NCBI RefSeq assembly: GCF_004793545.1
Contig: NZ_SRYA01000002.1
Span: 62,001-126,000, forward strand
Direction of reading: 5' to 3'
DNA length: 64,000 nucleotides
Origin: Petralouisia muris
GTDB lineage: Bacteria; Bacillota; Clostridia; Lachnospirales; Lachnospiraceae
Shown here: one piece after another, positions 18,815-28,800 of the stretch
Numbering within the stretch: position 1 is the first letter of the stretch
Layout: the number at the start of each line of letters is the position of its first letter
Made by a program: the position numbers and the translations under genes
Notes under the pieces: model-generated
Told to the model about the DNA's origin: nothing
Seen by the model: only the letters and a program-made list of their open reading frames with translations
The model's database searches: none

Positions 18815-20269
18815 ATGAGAAAAATTCTGTTTGCAGCATCAGAGTGTGTACCTTTTATTAAGACAGGCGGATTGGCCGATGTATGCGGCGCTCTGCCCAA
18901 GGAATTTGATAAAAACGAATGGGATATCAGAGTTGTGCTTCCGAACTATACTTGTATTCCGGAAAAATGGCGGAACCAGTTTGAGTATGTCACTCATTTT
19001 TACATGAGCTGCGGAAGTTACATACAAAATAAGTATGTGGGCGTTTTACAGTATAAGCTGGATGGAATTACTTATTATTTTATTGATAATCAGGAATATT
19101 TTGATTGTTTTCTGCCGTATGGAGACATCAGATTCGACGTGGAGAAATTCGTGTTCTTTGACAAGGCGGTATTGTCCATGCTTCCGCTGATTAATTTCCA
19201 GCCACAGATTATTCATTGTCATGACTGGGAGACAGGTTTTATACCAGTGTATCTGAAAACAGAGTTCCAGGGAGATATGTTCTTCTGGGGCATGAAATCC
19301 ATTATTACCATTCATAACCTGAAGTTCCAGGGAATCTGGGATGTAAAGACCATGAAGGGCCTGACAGGCTTCCCCACAGATTTGTTTGTGCCGGATAAGC
19401 TGGAATTTAAGAAAGACGCCAATATGCTGAAGGGCGGTCTGGTATATGCAGATTATATTACCACAGTAAGTGATACCTACGCACAGGAGATTCAGACCAA
19501 TTATTATGGCGAAGGATTAAACGGGCTGCTGGCGGCAAGACACATGGATATGCAGGGAATTGTCAACGGCATTGATTATAATGAATATAATCCGGCAGCG
19601 GACAGCAAGATTTATGTGAACTATGATGCAGGAAGCCACAGGAAGAAGAAAGCCTTAAACAAAGAAAGGCTGCAGCAGGATCTGGGACTTGCGGTAGACA
19701 AGAAGCGTTACATGATTGGACTGATTTCCCGTCTGACGGATCAGAAGGGTCTGGATTTGATCAATTATGTGATTGAGCGGATTATTGATGATTATACCCA
19801 GTTGGTTGTAATCGGGACCGGAGATCCTCAGTATGAGAATATGTTCCGTCACTTTGCATGGAAATATCCGGATAAAATTTCCGCAAATATCTGCTATTCT
19901 GATGATTTGGCCCATAAGCTGTATGCGGCGGCAGACGCATTCCTGATGCCCTCCAGATTTGAGCCCTGCGGCCTGACCCAGATGATTTCTTTCCGCTATG
20001 GAACCATTCCGATTGTGCGTGAAACCGGCGGTTTGAAGGATACAGTACAGCCTTACAATGAATATGATAATGTAGGAGACGGATTCTCCTTTACCAATTA
20101 TAACGGAGAGGAAATGCTGAATATCATCAATTATTCCAAGCAGATTTTCTTTGATAAGAAGCGTCAGTGGAACCAGATGATAGACCGCGCTATGGCCAAT
20201 GATTATTCCTGGAATGCTTCCAAGTTCCGATATGAAGGACTGTATAAGTATTTGATGGGCGAGTGTTAA
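18815..20269 (+). CDS. glgA: Glycogen synthase (GT5)
   Basis: 484 residues starting at ATG 18815 with GGAGGAG upstream; a longer in-frame ATG at 18791 overlaps the end of metY and is less likely. It extends alpha-1,4-glucan chains from ADP-glucose. The N-terminal GT5 domain has the ADP-glucose motif KTGGLADV (16-23), IIHCHDWETGFIPVYL and TIHNLKFQGIW; the C-terminal GT-B domain has GLISRLTDQKGLDLI, the retaining-glycosyltransferase motif PSRFEPCGLTQMISFRYGT and the second conserved RETGGLKDTV. No other glg gene is adjacent. Confidence 0.96.
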   Translation: MRKILFAASECVPFIKTGGLADVCGALPKEFDKNEWDIRVVLPNYTCIPEKWRNQFEYVTHFYMSCGSYIQNKYVGVLQYKLDGITYYFIDNQEYFDCFLPYGDIRFDVEKFVFFDKAVLSMLPLINFQPQIIHCHDWETGFIPVYLKTEFQGDMFFWGMKSIITIHNLKFQGIWDVKTMKGLTGFPTDLFVPDKLEFKKDANMLKGGLVYADYITTVSDTYAQEIQTNYYGEGLNGLLAARHMDMQGIVNGIDYNEYNPAADSKIYVNYDAGSHRKKKALNKERLQQDLGLAVDKKRYMIGLISRLTDQKGLDLINYVIERIIDDYTQLVVIGTGDPQYENMFRHFAWKYPDKISANICYSDDLAHKLYAAADAFLMPSRFEPCGLTQMISFRYGTIPIVRETGGLKDTVQPYNEYDNVGDGFSFTNYNGEEMLNIINYSKQIFFDKKRQWNQMIDRAMANDYSWNASKFRYEGLYKYLMGEC

Positions 20270-20299
20270 GAGATTTTGATTGCCCAGGAGGTGGAAAAT

Positions 20300-20479
20300 A
20301 TGCCTGTGAATGAAAAAGAAATCAATTGCAATCTGTTTGATCAGCTTTCTTTGTTGGAAGAAATTGAAGAAATTGCAGAAGAAGAAAATGCAGTAAAGAC
20401 GTTAAAGATGATTGCAAAGAAAAAGAGACAGGTGGAAAGAAAATTATACCAGTCACCGCCGTTAGGGAAAGAAGAATAA
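20300..20479 (+). CDS. Small acidic protein, unknown
   Basis: 59 residues from ATG 20300, with AGGAGG 7 bases upstream; 30 bases after glgA, so probably the same transcript. The sequence is highly charged and helical (LLEEIEEIAEEENAV, then MIAKKKRQVERKL), with no known motif. It is followed at once by an intrinsic terminator. A regulator or partner of glycogen synthase is possible by position only. Confidence 0.65.
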   Translation: MPVNEKEINCNLFDQLSLLEEIEEIAEEENAVKTLKMIAKKKRQVERKLYQSPPLGKEE

Positions 20480-20490
20480 GAGAATAGAAA

Positions 20491-20522
20491 AAGAGGCTGT
20501 CGGAAAATGACAGTCTTTTTTT
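20491..20522 (+). terminator. Intrinsic terminator after glgA unit
   Basis: Stem of 8 bp or more (20494-20501 with 20509-20516, extendable with A-T pairs), 7-base loop GGAAAAT, then T at 20516-20522. The left arm GGCTGTCGGAAAATGA recurs in inverted repeats at 43.58 and 56.17 kb. Confidence 0.85.
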
Positions 20523-20724
20523 GTCACATTTCCTATTCTTCCGATGGAATTTTTAAAACAGTACCCAAAATGAGTGGGTTCCAATACAGTGATTTGAAGA
20601 AAAATTACGATATAATTTATTTACATGGAGGGAATGGCAATGATAAGCCAATATCACAAAAGGGCTTCTACATTTTGCAGAGCAGGGAAATTTGGCAGCT
20701 GAAAAGCCTTGACGCAGGAACAGG
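20523..20724. other. Non-coding stretch, no supported gene
   Basis: About 200 bases between the terminator and the GtrA relic. It contains a small hairpin (ACCCA/TGGGT near 20561-20577) and an AT-rich patch with TATAAT near 20612, but no -35 partner at proper spacing. The open frame crossing it on the plus strand has no ribosome site and no recognisable motif. Confidence 0.5.
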
Positions 20725-20925
20725 CTATTCATTTTTCTGGAAAATAAAGAGCTTGCTTGCCAGGTAGTTCAGAATAATTACCAGTACGTTGGATAAAATT
20801 TTTATCAGCATATCATTTTGATGCAGCAGATCTACGAAGAACGCCATCATTGCCAGATCCAGGATTCCGGTAGCCAGGCGGCAGGAAACAAAGGCCAGCC
20901 CTTCACGAAAAATACCGGCATTTCA
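20725..20925 (-). pseudogene. Relict GtrA-family membrane protein (C-terminal part)
   Basis: Reading the minus strand gives a frame that ends at 20725 and carries FREGLAFVSCRLATGILDLAMMAFFVDLLHQ, then a second membrane segment ILSNVLVIILNYLASKLFIF. This is the typical end of GtrA-like four-helix proteins, which help move lipid-linked sugars or decorate cell-wall glycans. Upstream, a stop codon interrupts the frame and no N-terminal half or start is recognisable, so about half of the usual 120-150 residues is missing. Frame and stop are read directly; the family assignment is from motif memory. Confidence 0.7.
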
Positions 20926-20975
20926 ACAGCGGCGGCAGAAACCAGGAATTTCCATATCAGCTTTGTATAAATTTT

Positions 20976-21023
20976 TATAGAATTTTCGATACTATGATTA
21001 AGAAATTATGCGAAAATTCTATA
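20976..21023. repeat. 13-bp perfect inverted repeat upstream of tepA
   Basis: Arms TATAGAATTTTCG (20976-20988) and CGAAAATTCTATA (21011-21023), separated by 22 bases, ending 14 bases before the start codon. It could be an operator or an AU-rich RNA hairpin in the leader. Confidence 0.85.
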
Positions 21024-21037
21024 GAATGGAGAAAAAT

Positions 21038-21748
21038 ATGGAAGAGAATTTAAAACAGCAAGATAAGAACCAGGGGGAAAATGAAGAAATCAAGGAAATG
21101 GGACAGCTTACCTTAGAGCAGGGAAAGGATCGCCACAAGATCCATCTGTTGTCCATTATCGGAGAGATTGAGGGACACGAGAGTCTTTCTCCCAATACTA
21201 AGACCACCAAATATGAACACGTATTGCCCAAACTGGCTTCCATTGAAGACGATGACAGTATAGACGGCGTTATGGTAATTATCAATACGGTGGGCGGGGA
21301 TGTGGAATCCGGTCTGGCTATTGCAGAAATGCTTTCATCCCTGAGCAAACCCACTGTTTCCCTTGTATTGGGGGGAAGCCATTCCATTGGGGTGCCCTTG
21401 GCAGTTTCCACAGATTATTCTTATATTGTTCCTACAGGCACAATGGTGATCCATCCGGTTCGTCTAAACGGACTGGTCATCGGTGCGCCTCAGACTTATG
21501 ATTATTTTCAGCAGATGCAGGATCGGATAACCGGATTTGTTGCCAGCCATTGCTTTGCCAGCCAGGAGCAATTGGAAAAAATGATGATGAATACCAGTAT
21601 GCTGACGAAGGATCTGGGTACGATTTTGGTAGGCAGCCAGGCAGTGTCTGAGGGGATTATCAATGAAGTGGGAGGCATTGATGAAGCCATGAAGAAACTG
21701 CATCAGATGATTGAGGAAGGAAGAGGGCAAAACAGCGAAGAAGCATAG
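21038..21748 (+). CDS. ClpP-fold protease, TepA-like
   Basis: 236 residues from ATG 21038 (GGAG six bases upstream); in-frame ATGs at 21008 and 21026 lack spacing and the first lies within the inverted repeat. The C-terminal 190 residues are a ClpP/crotonase-fold protease of the TepA (translocation-enhancing) type: IDGVMVIINTVGGDVESGLAIAEML, the nucleophile region GGSHSIGVPLAVS and TMVIHPVRLNGLVIG, then GLINEVGG-like IINEVGGIDEAM. Known relatives lie near FtsK/SpoIIIE genes; none is seen here. Substrates are unknown. The N-terminal 40 residues are polar and probably disordered. Confidence 0.88.
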   Translation: MEENLKQQDKNQGENEEIKEMGQLTLEQGKDRHKIHLLSIIGEIEGHESLSPNTKTTKYEHVLPKLASIEDDDSIDGVMVIINTVGGDVESGLAIAEMLSSLSKPTVSLVLGGSHSIGVPLAVSTDYSYIVPTGTMVIHPVRLNGLVIGAPQTYDYFQQMQDRITGFVASHCFASQEQLEKMMMNTSMLTKDLGTILVGSQAVSEGIINEVGGIDEAMKKLHQMIEEGRGQNSEEA

Positions 21749-21857
21749 GACAATCCTTCTTCATATGCGGAAATTTTTGCACAGGATCAAGATAATTTCC
21801 GAAACCAGTTGAGTTTTTAGCGGTTATGAGGTATATTATTAGTAAGAGGAGCAATAA

Positions 21858-22181
21858 GTGACAAGTAAAGGACAGGTGACGCGTATGAAGAAATATATGA
21901 GATGTTCTCTGGAGGTAGAAGCGGTAAAATATGAACTTGGCAAGGGCCTGGAAGACGGATTTATGCCATGGACTTCTGTGATAACTACTGGTTGGATTAA
22001 GTCGGATAATCTTATTCAAATTACCCGTGAGGACGGCGTAGTGGTTTGTCCCTTTGTTCAGAACCGCAGGGGACTTACGTTTCTTCGGGAAGACGACTAT
22101 ATTATCGTGGAGAAGGATATGGAGCGGCATGTGTGCGGGAAGGATAAATTTTCCAAACGTTTTCAGCCAGTGGAAGAATAA
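21858..22181 (+). CDS. Small protein of unknown function
   Basis: 107 residues from GTG 21858, preceded by AGAGGAG at 21845-21851 (6-base spacing); an in-frame ATG at 21885 is the alternative. No signal peptide or membrane helix. The centre looks like a small beta-rich domain (GWIKSDNLIQITREDGVVVCPF, LREDDYIIVEKD), faintly like phage-type short proteins with a PGDYI-like motif, but I do not recognise the family. It is followed by a branched terminator. Confidence 0.6.
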   Translation: MTSKGQVTRMKKYMRCSLEVEAVKYELGKGLEDGFMPWTSVITTGWIKSDNLIQITREDGVVVCPFVQNRRGLTFLREDDYIIVEKDMERHVCGKDKFSKRFQPVEE

Positions 22182-22207
22182 GGAGATTGCCTGTTGAATT
22201 TTAATTG

Positions 22208-22289
22208 AAAAACATCTTTAATGGGATTTCGGAACGGAACAGTTCCTAAGTATATAAGATTTTGAAAATTCCATTCAGGATGTTTTTTT
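22208..22289 (+). terminator. Branched intrinsic terminator or structured RNA
   Basis: Outer stem AAAAACATC (22208-22216) with GATGTTTTT (22279-22287); second stem ATGGGATTT (22221-22229) with AAATTCCAT (22266-22274, one G-U); inner hairpin GGAAC (22231-22235) with GTTCC (22242-22246). A T run ends the element. It separates the small unknown gene from addB. Confidence 0.7.
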
Positions 22290-22390
22290 AATTAATGGAG
22301 GCGGATGGAAAAGAAGGCGGAATGATATGGAAAGTTCTGTTTCTGTGTATGAAAGCCGGAAAAACTTTCTCAGACATAGGAGGTACATAA

Positions 22391-25300
22391 ATGTCATTGC
22401 AGTTGATTTTTGGAGGTTCCGGCAGCGGAAAATCAGACTATGTATACCGGAGGCTGTTGGAGCAGTCAAAAATAGAAAAGGATAAGACATTTTTTGTCTT
22501 AGTGCCGGAGCAGTTTACCATGCAGACCCAGAGGGAGCTGGTAAGGCGGCAGGAAAACCACAGTATTATGAATGTGGATGTGGTCAGCTTTCCCAGGCTT
22601 GCATACCGGGTTTTTGACGAGCTGGGTATGGGAAAGCTCAGCATCTTAGAGGAAACAGGTAAGAATCTTCTGCTGCGCCGGGTGGCGGAGGAGCAGCAAG
22701 AGAATCTGAAGCTTTTGAAAGCCAGTATGAAAAAAACTGGATATATCAGTGAGGTAAAATCTGTAATTTCTGAACTGACGCAGTACCGGATTCTGCCTGG
22801 GCAGCTGGACGCCTTTATTCAGGATGAAGAGCAGTCGCCGCTGTTTCGCCATAAGATTCAGGATATTCAGACGATGTATCAGGGATTTTTGGATTATCTG
22901 GAAGGAAAATATATTACGGCAGAGGATCTTTTAGAAGTTCTGGCGCAGACGGCGGACCGTTCCCAGATTCTGAAGGGTTCTGTCATTGTGCTGGATGGAT
23001 TTACCGGATTTACCCCAGTGCAGTATTATCTTTTGGAAACGCTTTTAAGGCTTACTGATGAGATTGTGGTGACGGTGACGCTGGATGAACGAGAAAACCC
23101 CTATCAATGCCAGGGGATTCAGGAGCTTTTTTATATGAGTAAAAAGACCATTGGAACGCTGCTGAGTCTGGCGGAGCGCAATCATATTGAAGTAAAGGAG
23201 CCATATTGGGTGCGCCATACAAAAAACAGCCGGTTTGCAGCTTCCCCTGCACTGCTGTGGCTGGAGCGGAATTTGTTCCGCTTTCGGCCCAAGCCCTATT
23301 TGGTTTCCCCTGCTGCCCAGCATAGGGAAGCAGAGAAAGTCAGCCTTTCTGCTGAGACGGCGGGAAACCATCAGGATATCCGGTTCTTTTCCCTGTTAAA
23401 CCCCAGGCAGGAGCTTCATTTCATTGGCAGAGAAATCAAGCGGCTGGTACGGGAGGAGCATTACCGTTACAAAGACATTGCTATTGTATGCGGAGATGTG
23501 GAGTTGTATGGAAATTATGCAAATGAGATATTTGACGCTTATCAGATTCCCTTGTTTTTGGACGCCAGAAAAAATATTGTGTTCCATCCCATGACAGAAT
23601 TTATCAGGCAGTCCCTTCTGCTGCTGGAGCAGGATTTTTCCTATGAAACAGTGCTGGGTTATCTTAGGTGCGGCCTGTCAGGATGGGACAGGGAACAGGT
23701 GGATTTACTGGAGAATTACCTTCTGGCAGAAGGAATTCGGGGATTTAAGAAATGGCAGGAGCCTTGGGTGCGAAGAGGCTGCGTACAGTCTCAGGAAGAA
23801 CTGGATCGGATCAATGAGCTGCGGGAGCAGTTTGCGGAACAGTTTGCGCCTCTGCGGGAAAGTTTTCAGAAGGAGAAGGGGAGTTATCATACAGTGCTGG
23901 AGGAATCCAGGGCTTTTTATCTTCTGATGTATCAATTGAATGTGGAAGGCCAGTTAAAAGAATATGAAGAGCAGTTCAGCCAGGAGGGAGAGAACGCTCT
24001 GGCCAAAGAATATGCCCAGATTTATAAAATTGTGATGGATTTGCTGGATAAGATGGTAGAGCTTCTGGGAGAAGAGCGGATGGGCGTTCGGGAATACAGG
24101 GAGATTTTGGAAGCGGGCCTGGAGGCCGCTGCTGTGGGGATTATACCTCCGGGATATGATCGGGTGGTATTTGGTGATATAGAAAGAACCAGGCTTTCCG
24201 ATGTCAAAGTTCTGTTTTTTGTGGGCGTGAATGATGGGCTGATTCCCAAAGCGTCCCAGCATGGGGGAATTATTTCTCAGTCTGATCGGGAGTGGTTTGC
24301 TTCCCACGGCATGGAGCTTGCGCCGACGGACAGAGAGCGGAGTTTTATCCAGAAATTCTATCTGTATCTGAATCTGACCAAGCCTTCGGAAAAATTATAT
24401 ATAACCTGGTTTCGGGTCAGCCAGGATGGAAAGGAAGCCAGGAAATCTTATTTAATCAGCGCCATGTTTAAAATGTTTCCGGATATTCTGCCGGTGCGGG
24501 TGGAAGAAGCTTTGGGCATGGAGCAGATTGTAACGCCCAAAAGCAGCCTGAAATTTTTGGTGGAGGGCCTGAAAGCGGCCCAAAAAGGAATGATGTATCC
24601 CGAGTGGAAGGGGCTGTGCCGCTGGTATCTGTCTGAGGAGCTGTGGAAAGAGAAGGCGTCCCGGTTTTTGGAAGCGGCGTTTTATCAGTATCATGCGGCG
24701 CCTGTGGGGGCCAAGGTAGTTCGCGCCTTGTACGGTAAGGTGCTGGAAAACAGTGTGACCCGCTTAGAGCAGTTCAGCGCCTGCGCCTTCGGGCATTTTC
24801 TCCAGTATGGGCTGAAGCTGGAGGAACGGAGTCTGGGAGAATTTGCGCCGGTGGATATGGGGAATATGTTTCACGAGGCATTGGAGCGTTATTCCAATCA
24901 CATGGAGGAAGAGGGCTACCATTGGTTTGATGTGCCGGAGGAAGTAAAAGAAAGGCTGATTCAGCAGGCAGTGGAGGAAACGCTGGGGTCAGGCCTTGGC
25001 AGCATGCTGTTTCAGGAGGCCAGAACTGCCTACCTTTTGGAACGGATGAAGCGGATTTTAAGGCGTACCATTGAGGCCATCACAGAGCAGATTCAGACCA
25101 GCCATTTTACGCCGGAGGGATATGAGATTTCCTTTTCTTTTGTGGAGAATCTGGAAGCGGTGAATTTTGTGTTAAGCGAAGAGGAACGAATGCGCCTCAG
25201 AGGCAGAATTGACCGGATAGACGCCAGAAAAGAGGGAAATCAGGTCTATGTGAAGGTGATTGATTATAAATCAGGAAACCGGGAATTTCAGTTGTTGTCG

Positions 25301-25798
25301 TTGTATCACGGATTGCAGCTTCAGCTTGTAGTTTATCTGAATTCCGCCATGGAGCTTATGAAACGGAAATACCCGGACAAAGAAGTGCTTCCCGGCGGCA
25401 TGTATTATTACCATCTGGACGATCCGGTGGTGGAAGGAAACTCCGCCAGTACGGATGCAGAAATCCAGGAAAAAATATTGGAGGAACTGAAGCTGAAGGG
25501 AATTGCCGGGGAAGGGGAAGATTCAAGCGTCAGCAAAAAATCAAAAAAAGCCGGGACAGAGGAATTTCAGATTCTCTCCCGCTATGTCAGCCACAAAATC
25601 CGTGATATCGGAAGGAAAATTTTTGATGGGGAAATCGGCGCAGAACCTTATCAGCTGGGAGACAATACCGGCTGCGATTATTGTCCCTACCATGGCGTCT
25701 GCGGATTTGATCCATCCTCCCCAGGCTGGAATTACCGGAAGCTGGAGAATATCAGGGATGAAGCAGAGATTTTGGAAAAAATGCGAAAGGAGCTGTAG
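22391..25798 (+). CDS. addB: AddB subunit of AddAB helicase-nuclease
   Basis: 1135 residues, the normal size. AddAB resects double-strand DNA ends and prepares them for RecA at Chi sites. Visible: N-terminal Walker A FGGSGSGKSDYV (about 6-17); the first Fe-S cysteine in EQFSACAFGHFLQYGL; the nuclease motifs GNMFHEALERY, RGRIDRID and VKVIDYKSG; and the terminal Fe-S cysteines in TGCDYCPYHGVCGFD. AGGAGG lies before the ATG. It is followed after 5 bases by addA, so the two are co-translated. Confidence 0.97.
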   Translation: MSLQLIFGGSGSGKSDYVYRRLLEQSKIEKDKTFFVLVPEQFTMQTQRELVRRQENHSIMNVDVVSFPRLAYRVFDELGMGKLSILEETGKNLLLRRVAEEQQENLKLLKASMKKTGYISEVKSVISELTQYRILPGQLDAFIQDEEQSPLFRHKIQDIQTMYQGFLDYLEGKYITAEDLLEVLAQTADRSQILKGSVIVLDGFTGFTPVQYYLLETLLRLTDEIVVTVTLDERENPYQCQGIQELFYMSKKTIGTLLSLAERNHIEVKEPYWVRHTKNSRFAASPALLWLERNLFRFRPKPYLVSPAAQHREAEKVSLSAETAGNHQDIRFFSLLNPRQELHFIGREIKRLVREEHYRYKDIAIVCGDVELYGNYANEIFDAYQIPLFLDARKNIVFHPMTEFIRQSLLLLEQDFSYETVLGYLRCGLSGWDREQVDLLENYLLAEGIRGFKKWQEPWVRRGCVQSQEELDRINELREQFAEQFAPLRESFQKEKGSYHTVLEESRAFYLLMYQLNVEGQLKEYEEQFSQEGENALAKEYAQIYKIVMDLLDKMVELLGEERMGVREYREILEAGLEAAAVGIIPPGYDRVVFGDIERTRLSDVKVLFFVGVNDGLIPKASQHGGIISQSDREWFASHGMELAPTDRERSFIQKFYLYLNLTKPSEKLYITWFRVSQDGKEARKSYLISAMFKMFPDILPVRVEEALGMEQIVTPKSSLKFLVEGLKAAQKGMMYPEWKGLCRWYLSEELWKEKASRFLEAAFYQYHAAPVGAKVVRALYGKVLENSVTRLEQFSACAFGHFLQYGLKLEERSLGEFAPVDMGNMFHEALERYSNHMEEEGYHWFDVPEEVKERLIQQAVEETLGSGLGSMLFQEARTAYLLERMKRILRRTIEAITEQIQTSHFTPEGYEISFSFVENLEAVNFVLSEEERMRLRGRIDRIDARKEGNQVYVKVIDYKSGNREFQLLSLYHGLQLQLVVYLNSAMELMKRKYPDKEVLPGGMYYYHLDDPVVEGNSASTDAEIQEKILEELKLKGIAGEGEDSSVSKKSKKAGTEEFQILSRYVSHKIRDIGRKIFDGEIGAEPYQLGDNTGCDYCPYHGVCGFDPSSPGWNYRKLENIRDEAEILEKMRKEL

Positions 25799-25803
25799 GA
25801 GAC

Positions 25804-28800
25804 GTGGAAAAGCAGTGGACCAAAGAACAACAGCAGGTCATTGAACTTGAGAACAGGAATCTCCTGGTGTCTGCAGCGGCGGGAAGCGGAAAGACCGCAG
25901 TGTTAGTGGAGCGGATTATCCGGAAAATTACGGATGTCAGCCGTCCGGTGGATATTGACAGGCTTTTGATTGTGACTTTTACCAATGCGGCGGCTGCGGA
26001 AATGCGGGAACGTATCGGCCTTGCCATAGAAAAGGCTTTGGAGCGGCAGCCGGAACACAGCCATTTGCAGAAGCAGCAGACTTTGCTGCATAATGCGCAG
26101 ATTACCACCATACATAGTTTTTGTCTCTATGTGATACGCAATTTTTTCCACCGGATTGAGCTTGATCCTGATTTTCGGGTGGCAGAGGAAGGGGAATTGA
26201 AACTGCTGAAAAGCGATGTGCTGGATCAGGTTTTAGAGGAATATTACAAAGAAGCAAAGCCGGAATTCCTTGCCCTTTCAGAAACCATTGCCACTGGAAA
26301 AAATGATCTTCCTCTGAAAGAAACGGTGCTGAAATTATTTGAGTTTGCCATGAGTTATCCCTGGGTGGAGGAGTGGTTAGAGGACTGTAAAAGGCCTTTT
26401 CAGGCAAAAAACATGGAAGAGTTTGAAAGCCTTCCTTTGGCAGAAGAATTGCTGTCTTACTTCAACAGTATTGCCGGCCAGTGGGCTTTGCAGATGAAAA
26501 TCTGCAGAAATCTCAGCCGGGAAGAAGACGGGCCTCTGATGTATGAAGAGCTTTTGACAAAAGAAGCCCAGGCCATGGAAAGCATTGCAAAGTGCCGAAG
26601 TTATTCCCAGTACTATGAGAAAATTCGTGGATTTTCCTTTGGACGGCTGCCGGCTGCCAGGAAATTTGACGGAGATCCGGCCAAAAAGGAACGGGTGCAG
26701 AAGCTGCGGAATGAAGTAAAAAATTCCGTCAAAAAAATTACAGAACAGTTCTTTTTCCAGAGCCCGGAGCAGATGCTTTGGGATATGAAAAAAAATCGGC
26801 CGTCTGTGGATATGCTCATCCAAGTGACCCTTTCTTTTATGCAGAAGTTTGCAGAGAAGAAACGGGAAAAAAATATGATGGATTTTAATGATTTAGAGCA
26901 TTTCGCTTTGAAGATTCTGGTGGAGGATACGGCTGGAAAGCCCTCAAAAACAGCTTTAGAGCTGAGAAAAAATTATGCGGAAATCATGGTGGATGAATAT
27001 CAGGATTCCAACTATGTGCAGGAGACAATTTTAAAGGCTGTTTCCAAGGAGTCAGAGGAAATTTTCAACATTTTTATGGTAGGAGATGTGAAACAGAGTA
27101 TTTACCGGTTCCGAATGGCAAGGCCGGAGCTTTTTATGGAAAAATACCATACCTATACCCGGGAGGAAAGTAACTGTCAGAGAATTGATCTGCATATGAA
27201 TTTCCGCAGCAGGCCAGAGGTGCTGCAGAGAGTGAATGATATTTTTTATCGGATTATGAAAGAGGATATTGGAAATATTACTTATGATAAGGAAGCGGCT
27301 CTTTATCCGGGCGCAGTGTTTCCGGAAGGGGAACCGGGAATGTTTGAGCCGAAGCTTCTGGTCATTGAGCCGGAGGAAGAGAATAAGGATCTGAAAGTCC
27401 AGGAGCTGGAGGCAAAAGCCGTAGGGCTTGAAATCCAAAAGCTGATGCAGACACAGCAGGTTACTGCGCAAATGCCCCAAAAGGATCATCCGGGAACGCT
27501 TCGGCCGGTTCGTTATTCCGATATGGTGATTCTTCTCCGTTCTATGACTGGCTGGGCAGATGCGTTTGTAAAAGTTCTCGGCGAAATGGGAATTCCTGCA
27601 AGGGCTGCTGCCGGAACAGGATATTTTTCGGCGGTTGAAGTGCAGACGGCATTGAACTTGCTGCGGATTCTGGATAATCCAAGACAGGATATTCCTATGG
27701 CTTCTGTGCTGGCTTCCCCCATTGTGGGGCTTGAGGGAGAGGAGTTGGCAGTGATACGGACTTCCTGTCCCGATGGCAAATTCTACCAGGCGGTTATGGA
27801 ATACGCCAAAACCAGAGCCGGAGAGGAACAGTATACAAAAGGAATATCGGAAAGCAAGCTGCAGAAAAAATTAAGAGAATTTTTGTGCTTTGTGGAAAAG
27901 TTCCGGAAAAAGATCAGCTATACACCGATTCATGAACTGCTCTGCCAGGCATTGGAAGAAACCGGGTATCAGGCTTATGTATCTGCTCTGCCGGGAGGAG
28001 AAATCCGGCAGGCAAATCTGGAAATGCTGATAGAAAAAGCGATTGCTTATGAAAATACCAGTTACCGGGGGCTGTTTCATTTTATCCGTTATATGGAACA
28101 ATTGCAGAAGTATGATGTGGATTTTCCCCTTGCAGAGGGAGAGGAAGCAGAAGATGCAGTGCGGATTATGAGTATCCACAAAAGCAAGGGGCTGGAATTT
28201 CCAGTGGTATTTGTGTCAGGTCTTGGAAAAATGTTCAATGCCCAGGATATCAGGGAACGAGTAGTGCTGCATCCGGGGCTTGGCATTGGCATGGATGTGG
28301 TGGATCTGGAACGCCGCCTGCGGACGCCGGGGCTTACCAGACAGTTTTTAGCCAGAAAAGTAACCATGGAAAACATTGGGGAAGAGCTGCGTGTGCTTTA
28401 TGTGGCGTTAACCAGGGCAAAAGAAAAACTGGTATTGACGGGAGTGCTGAAAAAGGCCGAAGAAAAGCTGGAAACTTTGCAGGCCATTCCCACAGAAGAC
28501 GGTTTTCTTACGTTTTTAAGCCGCCTGAACAGCAATACCTTTCTGCAGTTTTTACTGCTGGCGGCAAGCAGTATGAAGGATAACCTGCCGGTTACGCTGA
28601 TAAAGCAGAGGGAGCTTGAGGAGCTGGAAGTTCAGGAGGCCGTTCAGGAAGGGCTAACCAGAATTCAGCTGCTTGCCGGATTAAAGGAGGCCCAGCCGGA
28701 ATGGGAGAAACGGATTGAGGAACGTTTCTCCTATGAATATCCATATGAAAATGAGGTGACGATGCAGACGAAGGCGTCGGTATCGGAAATCAAGCACCGG

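Noticed and set aside
20507-20767. 86-residue plus-strand frame between glgA and tepA
   Set aside because: It begins inside the terminator hairpin, has no ribosome site and overlaps the GtrA relic on the other strand.
22231-22246. LexA-type SOS box (GAAC...GTTC) before addB
   Set aside because: The spacing between GAAC and GTTC is six bases, not four, and the segment is fully explained as the inner hairpin of the branched terminator.
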